NCBI RefSeq assembly: GCF_012849215.1
Contig: NZ_CP051682.1
Span: 3,658,001 to 3,722,000, forward strand
Reading direction: 5' to 3'
From: Mucilaginibacter robiniae
GTDB taxonomy: Bacteria > Bacteroidota > Bacteroidia > Sphingobacteriales > Sphingobacteriaceae
DNA length: 64,000 nucleotides
The position numbers and the translations under genes are program-made. Below the pieces are notes generated by a model. That model was not told the origin of the DNA, did no database searches, and saw nothing but the letters and a program-made list of their open reading frames with translations. Within the stretch, counting starts at the first letter, position 1. Every line of letters starts with the position of its first letter. This document shows positions 1-9,700 of the stretch, piece by piece.

Positions 1-1
1 T

Positions 2-1129
2 ATTACCATTGCCCGTGAATTGGTAAGTATTGTAAAAAAACTGGACAATACGCGTCCGGTAACTTCTGCCTTGAGCGAATCAGACCCTAAAAAGAACTTT
101 ATCTATCAATCAGGCGCGTTAGATTTGGTAGGGTTGAACTACCATCAGGAAGTATATGCCAACTTTCCTAAAAACTATCCTAACCAGAAGTTTATTGCTA
201 CCGAAACTATGTCGGCTCTGGAAACGCGCGGGTTTTATGATACGCCTACCGACACTACCCGCCACTGGCCTCATAGCTCCAAAGAAAAGTTTGCAAAAGG
301 TAATCCGGAAGTAGCCGTTACTGCTTACGATAATGTAGCTGCATACTGGGGAACAACCCATGAAGAAACCTGGAAGATTATCAAAAAATATGATTTCCTA
401 TCAGGTTTGTTTGTTTGGACCGGTTTTGATTATATCGGCGAACCTGTTCCTTACGCCTGGCCGGCACGTAGTTCTTATTACGGTATCGTGGATTTAGCAG
501 GCTTCCCCAAAGATGTATATTACATGTACCAAAGCGAGTGGACAGATAAGCCTGTATTGCACTTACTACCACATTGGAACCACAATCCGGGTGAAACTAT
601 AGATGTGTGGGCTTACTATAGCCAGGCAGATGAAGTAGAATTGTTCTTGAACGGACAATCATTAGGTACACGGGCAAAACAGAACGATGATTTGCATGTG
701 AGCTGGAAAGTGCCATACCAGCCAGGTACGCTAAAAGCAATTTCACGTAAAAGCGGCCGGATTATTAAAACAGAAGAAATTTATACAGCGGGGCCTCCGG
801 CACAAATTAAACTGGATGTTGATCGTGCATCCATAAAAGCAGACGGACGAGATTTGTCATACATTACCGTATCTGTGTTAGATAAAAACGGCCATGTAGT
901 ATCTAATGCTGATAACCTGATACAATTTAATATTACAGGTCCTGGTGTTATGGCTGGTGTAGATAATGGCTCGCCAACAAGTATGGAGCCTTTTAAAGCA
1001 AGCCAGCACAAAGCTTTTCATGGTTTATGTTTGGCTATCGTACAAGCTAAACAAAATGCCGGTATCATCACGCTTACAGCACAAGCGGAAGGCATGCCGA
1101 AAACAAAGGTTATTATTCGCGCTAGGTAG
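2..1129 (+). CDS. Glycoside hydrolase family 2 enzyme with DUF4982-type domain, C-terminal part
   Basis: The reading frame is open from the first complete codon at position 2, so the gene starts left of the window and the TTG at position 20 is an internal codon. The visible part covers the second half of a GH2 TIM barrel; the ATE motif with its Glu codon at 203-205 sits where the GH2 nucleophile is expected. It is followed by WTGFDYIGEP, a frequent GH2 barrel-end motif, then a DUF4982-like domain (VELFLNGQSLGT) and a C-terminal immunoglobulin-like domain. By family it is an exo-acting beta-galactosidase or beta-glucuronidase, likely periplasmic. The signal peptide and N-terminal domains are not visible. 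It ends at a strong hairpin and probably closes an upstream operon of the same PUL. Family call is firm; substrate is unknown. Confidence 0.85.
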   Translation: MTIARELVSIVKKLDNTRPVTSALSESDPKKNFIYQSGALDLVGLNYHQEVYANFPKNYPNQKFIATETMSALETRGFYDTPTDTTRHWPHSSKEKFAKGNPEVAVTAYDNVAAYWGTTHEETWKIIKKYDFLSGLFVWTGFDYIGEPVPYAWPARSSYYGIVDLAGFPKDVYYMYQSEWTDKPVLHLLPHWNHNPGETIDVWAYYSQADEVELFLNGQSLGTRAKQNDDLHVSWKVPYQPGTLKAISRKSGRIIKTEEIYTAGPPAQIKLDVDRASIKADGRDLSYITVSVLDKNGHVVSNADNLIQFNITGPGVMAGVDNGSPTSMEPFKASQHKAFHGLCLAIVQAKQNAGIITLTAQAEGMPKTKVIIRAR

Positions 1130-1148
1130 TAAAAAGCGAAAATTCTAT

Positions 1149-1201
1149 AAACAAGCTCACTCCACTTATTCACTTAATGAATAATTGGAGTGAGCTTGTT
1201 T
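1149..1201 (+). terminator. Rho-independent terminator after GH2 gene
   Basis: A 16-bp perfect stem pairs 1149-1164 with 1186-1201. Its loop contains a second 7-bp stem (1166-1172 with 1178-1184) around a 5-nt loop, so the whole is a 23-bp hairpin with one mismatch. It lies 19 bases after the GH2 stop. The T-run is short (TTTGTT). It separates the upstream operon from the symporter gene. Confidence 0.75.
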
Positions 1202-1311
1202 GTTAATAATTAACTAAGTTAAATAGAAACATGCATAAACCTTTTAAACAGCAGGATAACATTATACAATACATGGCAAAAATGCTATAGTATAAAACAG
1301 CCTTTATAAAA

Positions 1312-1319
1312 TAGCTTTG
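1312..1319 (+). promoter_or_regulatory. Candidate Bacteroidota -7 element upstream of symporter gene
   Basis: TAGCTTTG matches the Bacteroidota primary sigma factor -7 consensus TAnnTTTG exactly. It lies 70 bases before the symporter ATG and follows a terminator, where a promoter is expected. I could not find a convincing -33 TTG at the usual 19-21 base spacing, so the call rests on the -7 box and position alone. Confidence 0.35.
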
Positions 1320-1389
1320 CTAATACATGTAAAATCTTACCAATTAGGTTTGCATGAGCTGTAACCAGTTATTGTACCTGTTAAACTGA

Positions 1390-2958
1390 ATGAAGAACCT
1401 GCCCACGCTAGACTTGAGTGTAATTGCACTTTACATGTGCGCTATGCTGTTAGTTGGCTTTTACTTTTCGCGTCGTAACAAGAATGCCGAACAGTTTACT
1501 AAAGCTTCTGGCTTGATACCCGGCTGGGCTATTGGTATATCTATCTATGCTACGTTTTTAAGTAGTAATACATTTTTGGGGGTGCCGGGTAAAACCTTTG
1601 GCGGTAACTGGAATGCCTTTGTATTTAGTATATCAATGCCGCTGGCTGCCTGGTTTGCTACTAAATACTTTGTACCATTTTATCGTAGTACGGGTGAGGT
1701 ATCGGCGTATAGCCATTTTGAACACCGTTTTGGCCCATGGGCGCGTACGTATGCGGTAGTTTGCTTTCTATTGACACAACTGGCCCGCATGGGCTCCATA
1801 TTTTTTGGTATAGCCCTCAGTTTGCAAGCCCTTACCGGTTTTAGCATGAAACTAATTATGCTGAGTATGGGCATCGTTATTATTATATATACCGTGCTGG
1901 GAGGGATTGAAGCAGTAATTTGGACCGAAGTTGTACAAGGTATAGTCAAAACCTTCGGTGCCTTACTTATTATCTACATTATCATCACTAACATGCCAGG
2001 TGGAGTACCACAATTGGTGAAGATCGGCGTTGATAACCAGAAGTTTAGTTTAGGGAGCATGTCGCTCAACCTCAAAGAGCCTACTTTTTGGGTGGTACTG
2101 TTATATGGGTTCTTTATCAACCTGAATAATTTTGGTATGGACCAGAATTATGTGCAGCGTTATCATACCGCAGCATCAGCCAAACAAGCCGCCAAATCCA
2201 TTTGGCTTTGTGTTTATATCTATGTACCGGCTTCATTATTGTTTTGCATTATAGGTTCTGGGTTGTTTGCTTATTACAATCTGCATCCTGAATTAACAGA
2301 AACTATTCGGCAACAGGTGGTCATGGAAAGAATGCCAGGTGCATCGGCAAGCCAGATTGCCCAAATGGCTGCACAGCTTAAGCCCGAAGATTATGGCGAC
2401 AAAGTGATGCCAAATTTCATTGTCAATAAAATTCCGACCGGATTGGTGGGCTTGATTATTTCGGCTATTCTTTCAGCAGCCATGAGTACCATCAGTTCTG
2501 GTATGAATGCCTCGGCTACCGTATTCTCGGTAGATATTTACCAACGCTATTTCAAACGTAATATGAACGAAAAGCAAACATTGCGGCTTTTGCATGTAGC
2601 TACGGTAGTAGCTGGTGTTGCGGGTATTGCATCTGGAATAGCTATGATAGGGGTAAAGAGTGTGCTGGATATATGGTGGCAATTATCAGGTGTTTTTGCC
2701 GGCGGTATGCTAGGGTTGTTTTTGTTGGGCATTATTAGTCGGCAAACACATAATCATGAAGCTAAGGTGGCTATTATGGTGGGTATATTAGTCATTGTTT
2801 GGCTATCTCTATCTAACCTAATACCGGATAATTATAGCATGTTACGCAACCAATTACACCAAGATATGGTGATCGTAATTGGTACGCTGGTCATCTTCTT
2901 AACGGGTGTGCTTTTAACCAAAGTAAGGGGTAAAGCTCCAGTTAGAGTATCATCATAA
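1390..2958 (+). CDS. Sodium:solute symporter (SSS/SLC5 family), acid-sugar type
   Basis: The 522-residue protein is strongly hydrophobic, with a dozen or more membrane segments, and carries SSS hallmarks such as STFLGVPGKTFGGNW near residue 57 and SAAMSTISSGMNASATVFSVD near residue 362. SSS proteins import sugars, sialic acids or other organic acids with sodium across the inner membrane. Only 39 bases separate it from an aldolase of the N-acetylneuraminate lyase/DHDPS family, an arrangement also seen for sialic-acid uptake in Bacteroidota. In a pectin PUL the likely cargo is a 2-keto-3-deoxy acid sugar such as Kdo or Dha from RG-II; this is inference. A rhamnose or uronate cargo is the main alternative. 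Confidence 0.85.
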   Translation: MKNLPTLDLSVIALYMCAMLLVGFYFSRRNKNAEQFTKASGLIPGWAIGISIYATFLSSNTFLGVPGKTFGGNWNAFVFSISMPLAAWFATKYFVPFYRSTGEVSAYSHFEHRFGPWARTYAVVCFLLTQLARMGSIFFGIALSLQALTGFSMKLIMLSMGIVIIIYTVLGGIEAVIWTEVVQGIVKTFGALLIIYIIITNMPGGVPQLVKIGVDNQKFSLGSMSLNLKEPTFWVVLLYGFFINLNNFGMDQNYVQRYHTAASAKQAAKSIWLCVYIYVPASLLFCIIGSGLFAYYNLHPELTETIRQQVVMERMPGASASQIAQMAAQLKPEDYGDKVMPNFIVNKIPTGLVGLIISAILSAAMSTISSGMNASATVFSVDIYQRYFKRNMNEKQTLRLLHVATVVAGVAGIASGIAMIGVKSVLDIWWQLSGVFAGGMLGLFLLGIISRQTHNHEAKVAIMVGILVIVWLSLSNLIPDNYSMLRNQLHQDMVIVIGTLVIFLTGVLLTKVRGKAPVRVSS

Positions 2959-2997
2959 CCATTGAATAAATAAAAGGCATTTTCTTACATAATCACT

Positions 2998-3930
2998 ATG
3001 CAAAATACTAAAAAGGGCTTTATACCCGTAATGCTAACACCGTTTACTGATGAAGGTAAAGTAGATTATAATGCACTAACCGAGCTTACTGAGTTTTACC
3101 TGAAAGCGGGGGCATCAGGTTTATTTGCCAACTGTCTATCTAGTGAGATGTACGAGTTAAGTGCACAGGAACGTTTACAGGTAACCAGGCATGTAGTTAA
3201 AGTAGCTGGTGGTTCAGTTCCAGTAGTTGCTACCGGCACTTTTGGCGGACCAATTGAACAACAAGCCGACTTTGTAAAGCAAATATATGATACCGGTGTG
3301 CAAGCCGTAATAGCAATTACCAGCTTACTGGCAAGCCAAAATGAAACAGCAGAAGTTTTCATGAACGCTGCCGACCGCTTATTGCAATTAACTGGTGATG
3401 TGCCTATTGGGTTTTATGAATGTCCGGATCCTTATAAACGAGCACTCTCGGCCGAGCAATTGCAGCACTTTGTACAAACAGGCAGAATAATCTATCATAA
3501 AGATACCAGCTTAGATATCAATCAAATTAAAGATAAACTGGCCTTAACACAAGGCTATAACTTTGGATTGTATGATGCTTATATGGCTCACGCTGTAGAA
3601 ACTTTAAAAGCAGGTTCGGCAGGTTTATCATGTATTCAGGGCAACTATTTTCCCGAGTTGATAGTTTGGTTGTGCGATAATTATAATAATCCGGCGCTAA
3701 CAAATGAAATAGATAAAGTACAACAATTCTTGGTTGATAATATGGATGTGATGCACCATGTATATCCTACAACAGCTAAATACTATCTGCAAAAACGTGG
3801 ATTAAATATGTCAACCTTTACACGCCGTAAAGTTGGTGACTTTACAACATCAATTCAACAAAACATAGATCAATTGTACCAAAGCTATTCACGCCTTCAA
3901 GAAGAATGTGGTGTTGAAGCTGTTGTATAA
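2998..3930 (+). CDS. DHDPS/N-acetylneuraminate lyase family aldolase
   Basis: This 310-residue class I aldolase has the two family landmarks: a catalytic Tyr in GFYECPDP (Tyr140) and a Schiff-base Lys in IIYHKDTS (Lys168). Family members split or make C-C bonds of 2-keto acids with pyruvate as one partner (NanA, KDG aldolase, DHDPS). There is no signal peptide, so it is cytoplasmic. It is not a housekeeping DapA by context: it sits next to an SSS symporter inside a PUL. I infer retro-aldol cleavage of an imported 2-keto-3-deoxy sugar, with Kdo or Dha from RG-II the best guess. A true N-acetylneuraminate lyase is less likely, since no NanE/NanK-like gene is near. Confidence 0.85.
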   Translation: MQNTKKGFIPVMLTPFTDEGKVDYNALTELTEFYLKAGASGLFANCLSSEMYELSAQERLQVTRHVVKVAGGSVPVVATGTFGGPIEQQADFVKQIYDTGVQAVIAITSLLASQNETAEVFMNAADRLLQLTGDVPIGFYECPDPYKRALSAEQLQHFVQTGRIIYHKDTSLDINQIKDKLALTQGYNFGLYDAYMAHAVETLKAGSAGLSCIQGNYFPELIVWLCDNYNNPALTNEIDKVQQFLVDNMDVMHHVYPTTAKYYLQKRGLNMSTFTRRKVGDFTTSIQQNIDQLYQSYSRLQEECGVEAVV

Positions 3931-4307
3931 ATTAGTTTAATAAATTATTGTACAACATACTTTATTACCAAAAATACACTACATTCAAAAAAATTAGGAG
4001 TTCTGGTAAATTGAAAAATTATGTTTTAAGTTAGGTATATTGTATTCCTATTGCTTGTATAGGATGCTAATATCCTATAATAAGAGGATAAAAAAATATC
4101 AAAAAAAGGATACCTCATTTTTGATATTTGTAGTACTAACCTGTCTGAAAAGTCAGACGATAAATTATAAACAATAATCTTGTACTGTATTTAAATTGCT
4201 GAATCATAACAGCTTATTTGGATTTTTAGTGGGTAAAAGGTTTTAGCTGCCTAAAGGTTAAAGTTTATCTCTCAGATAAGCAATCTGTGTCAGAATAGCC
4301 TAAATAT
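3931..4307. other. 377-base intergenic region with dyads
   Basis: This AT-rich gap precedes the isomerase-DUF3826-susCD run and probably contains its promoter. It holds the 8-bp dyad at 4058-4079, a smaller inverted repeat GTCTGA-AAAG-TCAGAC at 4143-4158, and GATATTTG at 4123-4130, one base off the -7 consensus TAnnTTTG. No reading frame or RNA fold is convincing. Confidence 0.5.
4058..4079. promoter_or_regulatory. Candidate operator: perfect 8-bp dyad
   Basis: TATAGGAT and ATCCTATA form a perfect inverted repeat with a 6-base spacer (GCTAAT), 229 bases before the isomerase gene. Its size fits the site of a dimeric DNA-binding protein. The related half-site GAGGATA follows at 4084-4090. No cognate regulator is encoded in the window. 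Confidence 0.35.
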
Positions 4308-5930
4308 ATGTTGATGGAAAATAGTAAAAAACAAGTTTTATTAGTAGCTAGTGGCGATTTAAGGCTTTCTGCCAATCAAAACTGTTGGCCTGCCCAGCAA
4401 GAAATGGAAGCTATGCTTACTGCAGCTATTGAAAAACAAGGCTGGACTGTAAAACGTGCACATCCCTACAATAACGAAAAAGAGCATGGTTTTATTGACT
4501 CGCAAAAAATGGGCATCGAAGTATTTCGTGGCATTGACCCAGAACAGCCGCTTATTGTGGCTGAAAGTGTTTGGCAATATACGCACCATGTTCTGCCTGG
4601 TTTAACCACACATAAAGGATCTATTTTAACCTTAGCCAATTGGAGCGGAACATGGCCAGGCTTAGTAGGTATGCTGAATTTAAATGGTTCACTCACTAAA
4701 GCTGATGTAAAATACAGCACGTTATGGAGTGAAGATTTTGAAGATGAGTTTTTTACACAAAAGCTTAAAGAATGGTTTGAAACCGGAAATATCACACATG
4801 ATGAAAGTCATGTTCAAAGTTTTGAATCTGTAACTATTCCGCAGGCTGATGAAGCTCTTGGTCGTGAGTTTGCCCGCAGGTACAAAACAAATAAAGCCAT
4901 CATGGGCGTTTTTGATGAAGGTTGTATGGGAATGTACAACGCTATTGTGCCTGATGATTTACTACACGCTACCGGTACTTTCAAAGAGCGTTTAAGCCAA
5001 TCTTCTTTATACGCAGCTATGCAGAAGGTAAAGGATGAGGAGGCTCAAGCTGTACTTACTTGGCTTCAAAATAAAGGCATGCACTTTAATTGGGGCATTG
5101 ATGCTGCTACCGAGCTGACTAAAGAGCAAACGCTGGAACAATGTAAAATGTACATAGCGGCTACCCGCATTGCTGATGAGTTTGGTTGTGCAACTATCGG
5201 TATTCAATATCAACAAGGATTAAAAGATTTGACAGCAGCCAGTGATTTAACCGAAGGGCTTTTGAATAATCAAGACCGGCCGCCGGTTTTTGCAGAAACT
5301 GGTGAAGAGTTGTATGCGGGTGATGCTTTACCGCACTTTAATGAAGTAGATGAATGTGCCGGATTAGATGCCTTAGTAACTTATCATTTATGGAAAGAGC
5401 TAGGCATGCAAGGCGAAACTACGTTGCATGATTTACGTTGGGGCGAACAATTTACTGGTGGCAATATCAATGATTTTGTATGGGTGTTTTTGATTTCGGG
5501 CGCTGCGCCACCGGCTCACTTTATTGATGGTTATGCCGGAGCTTCAAGCGAACGCCAGCCACCTATGTATTTCCGTTTGGGCGGCGGTAGTTTAAAGGGT
5601 ATCAGTAAACCTGGGCACATTGTATGGAGCCGTGTTTATGTAATGAATAATCAGCTGCATTGCGATATTGGCGTTGGTGAATCGGTGCTGCTGCCTGAAG
5701 CAGAAACACAACGCCGTTGGGAACTTACTACACCGCAATGGCCAATAATGAGCGCTACCCTTAAAGGTGTTACGCGCAACCAGATGATGGCACGCCATAA
5801 AGCTAACCACATACAGGTAGTATATGCCGATAATGAAGCCAAAGCACATCAAGCTTGCCGCACCAAGGCGGCTGCCATGGCCGAATTAGGTTTAATTGTA
5901 CATTTCTGCGGAGATATTAACTGGAACTAA
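4308..5930 (+). CDS. L-fucose/L-arabinose isomerase-like protein
   Basis: The 540-residue cytoplasmic protein (no signal peptide) resembles the L-fucose isomerase family: an alpha/beta N-terminal part, then FDEGCMGMYNAI near residue 202 carrying acidic residues of the type used to bind the Mn ion, and a C-terminal half with GGNINDFVWVF. Such enzymes interconvert aldoses and ketoses. RG-II supplies L-fucose, 2-O-methyl-fucose, L-galactose, L-arabinose, apiose and aceric acid, any of which could be the substrate. The next gene follows after 2 bases, so they are cotranscribed. An ATG six bases further down (4314) is an alternative start. I recognise the family with moderate certainty; the substrate is open. 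Confidence 0.65.
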   Translation: MLMENSKKQVLLVASGDLRLSANQNCWPAQQEMEAMLTAAIEKQGWTVKRAHPYNNEKEHGFIDSQKMGIEVFRGIDPEQPLIVAESVWQYTHHVLPGLTTHKGSILTLANWSGTWPGLVGMLNLNGSLTKADVKYSTLWSEDFEDEFFTQKLKEWFETGNITHDESHVQSFESVTIPQADEALGREFARRYKTNKAIMGVFDEGCMGMYNAIVPDDLLHATGTFKERLSQSSLYAAMQKVKDEEAQAVLTWLQNKGMHFNWGIDAATELTKEQTLEQCKMYIAATRIADEFGCATIGIQYQQGLKDLTAASDLTEGLLNNQDRPPVFAETGEELYAGDALPHFNEVDECAGLDALVTYHLWKELGMQGETTLHDLRWGEQFTGGNINDFVWVFLISGAAPPAHFIDGYAGASSERQPPMYFRLGGGSLKGISKPGHIVWSRVYVMNNQLHCDIGVGESVLLPEAETQRRWELTTPQWPIMSATLKGVTRNQMMARHKANHIQVVYADNEAKAHQACRTKAAAMAELGLIVHFCGDINWN

Positions 5931-5932
5931 GC

Positions 5933-6628
5933 ATGAATCGAATAAATATTAGCAAAGCAATACAACTAACAGTTGCAATTTTTACCCTATGGATAGGATA
6001 CACTGCGCCTGTAAAAGCTCAACAAACAGCAGTCGAAAAACAAGCAGCTTACCAAAAGGTGGTTTTTGATCGTTCAGCAAAAATTGTATCTAAATTGGGC
6101 CTTACGGATTCAGCAAAAGCATTAAAAGTAACCAAAATTATTGCTAAGCAATACAGTGATCTTAATGACATTTATGCTGATAGAGACACGCAAAAAGTAA
6201 TTATTAAAAGAGAAGCGGGTGATAACAAAGACCAAGCATCAGCTAAGCTGAAAGAGCTGGATGCAAAAGTTAGTACTAAAGTGGACAAGCTGCATCCTAA
6301 ATATTTGAAGAGCTTGGCAAAAGCTGGCTTAACCCCCGCTCAGGTAGATCAGATTAAAGATGGCATGACTTACGATGTATTGCACGTTACCTATACCGCT
6401 TACCTAAATGAAGTGTCTGAACTAACTGACGTGCAAAAAAAGCAGATTATGGATTGGCTGTTAGAAGCCAGAGAGCATGCTATCGATGCCGAATCATCTA
6501 ACGCTAAACATGCCTGGTTTGGCAAGTACAAAGGCCGCATCAACAACTATCTATCTAAAGAAGGATATGATATGAAAAAAGAAGAAACGGAATGGAAAGC
6601 ACGGGGCTTTAAACCCAAAAATAGCTAA
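5933..6628 (+). CDS. Secreted DUF3826 protein (first copy)
   Basis: This 231-residue protein has an N-terminal signal peptide ending near VKAQQ (residue 30), followed by an almost entirely helical, charged domain with coiled-coil character. It matches the DUF3826 pattern: KLGLTDSAKALKVTKIIAKQ, a GMTYDVLHVTYTAY segment, and a C-terminal EGYDMKKEETEW segment. The function of the family is unknown; members occur in PULs for plant polysaccharides. A paralogue lies at 28374-29102 in the same locus. Location is presumably periplasmic. It starts 2 bases after the isomerase stop and precedes susC by 143 bases. Confidence 0.7.
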   Translation: MNRINISKAIQLTVAIFTLWIGYTAPVKAQQTAVEKQAAYQKVVFDRSAKIVSKLGLTDSAKALKVTKIIAKQYSDLNDIYADRDTQKVIIKREAGDNKDQASAKLKELDAKVSTKVDKLHPKYLKSLAKAGLTPAQVDQIKDGMTYDVLHVTYTAYLNEVSELTDVQKKQIMDWLLEAREHAIDAESSNAKHAWFGKYKGRINNYLSKEGYDMKKEETEWKARGFKPKNS

Positions 6629-6771
6629 GAGATAATAAATTTAAACCTTATCACAAATAACTTTCATAAAGAATTTACACCCTAATAATTGAAGCTATGG
6701 ATAAAATAACCACAAAACACTAAACCAATTTTAAAAAGAAAACCAATTTATGAACCACATTAAATGAAGAG

Positions 6772-9700
6772 ATGAAGAAACTTTACTTGTTAATTTTACT
6801 GCTGCCTCTTTTTGCGTATTCGGCATTCGCACAAAACAGAACTATTGAAGGTATTATTACCAGTGCCGACAAAAATGAGCCTTTAGTAGGGGTAAGTGTT
6901 AAAATTAAAGGCAGTACCATAGGTACGCAAACAGACGTTAATGGCAAGTTTACATTGAAGGCTACTAACCTGCAAAATGTAACTTTAACCATTACTTACA
7001 TTGGCTATGCTTTGCAAGAACAAACTTTAAAGCCGGGCCAGAACAATTTGAATATTAAATTAAATCCATCAACTGAAACTAGTTTGAATGATGTAGTTGT
7101 AGTGGGTTATGGTGAAACAAAAAAGGTTTCACTTACAGGCTCGGTAGCAACTGTTGATTTGAAAAAGGTGGAAGACATTCCAGCGCTAAGTATAACTGCT
7201 GCTTTAAGAGGTACAGTACCTGGTTTAAGTGTTTCAGGCGGTACTGCTCGTCCTGGACAAGGTACTACTATTACTATTCGTAATCCAGTATCATATTCTA
7301 AAGATGGTCAAGGTACTAACCCTTTATTTGTAATTGATGATGTAATTAGAACCCAAGCGGATTTTGATTTGCTGGACCAGAATGAGATTGAAAGTGTATC
7401 TATATTGAAAGATGCTGAAGCTTCAATTTATGGTGTTCAAGGTGCCAACGGCGTTCTAATCGTGCGTACTAAAAGAGGCCGACCTGGTGCTCCTCGAATT
7501 AGCTTGAGTAGTTCAGTAGGTGCATCTAATGCTACACAATTGCCTAAAATGTTGAATGGTACACAACTAGCTACCTTTATCAATGATTATTTGCAAGCAC
7601 AAGCTGGTCAAACTGCTGGCAATTATATTAATCCTGAAGGATACCTTTATACAGCTTCTACAAATTCATTGGCTACTACCAGAAATACAAATTGGTACAC
7701 ACCTGATGAATTAGCTTATATAGCAAATCCAGCTAACAATACAGACTACATGAAGCAAGCTTTTAAAACTGCTTATGTTCTGCGTGAAGCTATTAATATA
7801 AGTGGCGGCAGTGATAAAGTAACTTATTTTATTGGTGGAAATTATGTAAATCAGAATTCTAACTTTAAAGGTGTAAATTCTTATAAATATGGGCTAAGAG
7901 CTAGTGTTGAAGCTAAACCAGCTAAAGGCTTAACTGTATTCTTATCCCTCAGTGATGATTATTCTTATAACAGAAGTTATTGGTATAAGTTAAAAAGTAC
8001 AACTGAAAGCTTAGACAATGATGCCACTACTCTTGAATCTGTTCAGCCATGGCAAAAATATTTTATCAACGGTAACCCTGTATTATTAGGAACAGCAAAT
8101 AATGGAGGAATTGATAACGTAAACTTTTTCCTGATCCAAAATTCTAACAACTATACTGGTGGTAATACTACAGTAACTAACATGTTAGGAAAAATTACAT
8201 ATCAAATACCAGGCATAAAAGGCTTAACAGCTACAGTAACGATGAACAAAAACATCAACAATGCCTGGAATAAGCAATACGGTACCACATTCAACTACTA
8301 TCAATATTCTGGTACTGGTAATAACAATCATATTCCTGGTGGTACTCTTTTAAACATTTATCCTATTGATAATGGTAATACTGTACGTTTAACACCAAGT
8401 TATGCTAGCAGTTATCAGTTAGATGCTGGTATTACTTACAATCGTACTTTTGGTAAGCACAGTATTAACTTCATATCGTTATATGAACAACGAGAAACCT
8501 ACAATGAAGGTGTGGCTGCAGCAGTATCTGGAGTTATATTAGGTGGTTATGATAACCAGAACTTTACCACTGGTACACAAACGTCTAATCAGGCTTCAAA
8601 TATTAGTCAATTTGGATTTTTATCTTATATAAATCGGTTAAATTACGATTATGCAAATAAGTATTTATTCCAAGCTGTACTACGTGTTGACGGATCTTCT
8701 CGATTTGCAGAAGGACATCAATATGGCTACTTTCCAGAAGGTTCATTAGGATGGGTGGCTTCTGAAGAACCGTTCATAAAAAATAAACTCCCTTTTGTTG
8801 ACTTGTTAAAATTTAGAGCTTCATTTGGTTTAGCGGGTAGCGATAATACAAAAAACTACCAATATCAATCTTCTTATAAAGTAGGTACAGGTGGTAGTGG
8901 CGGCGCTGTATTTAATGAAGGCCTGAGAGGTAATGGTATCCAAACTAATAATGCATTACCAAATGTTAATGTAACGTGGGATCATAGTTTTAAAACAAAC
9001 TATGGAGTTGATATGCAATTCCTGAAAAATCGCCTATCTGTAAGTGCTGATTACTTCTGGAATCATAGCTACGATTTATTAACTACATTAAGCGGATCAG
9101 TTCCTGTAACTATAGGTACATCTCCACCTACTGAAAACTACAGTATTGTAAATACTTTTGGTTATGAAATAAGTGCTTCTTGGAGAGATCACCTTGGTAA
9201 AAAATTTAGCTATGGTTTTAGTCCATTCTTTACCTGGAGTGATAATAAACTGATTCGTTATGATCTATCTTCTGGCTTAGTAGGTACTGTACAAGATTTA
9301 ACTGGTAAATCAAGTGACGCAGGTGTTTTTGGCTTACAATCTGCTGGTATAATCCGAACTCAGGCAGATGCAGATGCTATTATCGCTCAAAGACAGGCAG
9401 CAGCTGGTGGAGCAAATAACGTTAAAATCTATAGTCAGGTTATTAAACCAGGGATGATAAACTATGTGGATTTAAATGGTGATGGAGTAATTGATGATAA
9501 TGATCGTAAATATCTAACACATAAATCTAGTAATCACAACAGCCTAGGATTAAACTTCAATGTGGGCTATGGAGGATTAAATTTAAATGTGATTGCAGGT
9601 ATGTCATGGGGAGGTTGGGCAACAATTACTGGCCTGAAGCCTGCTCAAAATGGCAGTTCAAACTATGCAGTTACAGAAGGTAACAGACCTGTATATTGGG

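Noticed and set aside
20..22. TTG at position 20 as start of the first GH2 gene
   Set aside because: The frame stays open to the window edge and the protein begins in mid-barrel; the gene simply starts left of the window.
966..1184. 72-codon frame overlapping the end of the GH2 gene
   Set aside because: It lies in an alternative frame of a well-supported domain and runs into the terminator hairpin.
4123..4130. GATATTTG as a -7 promoter element before the isomerase gene
   Set aside because: It differs from TAnnTTTG at the first base and has no -33 partner; not strong enough for its own entry.
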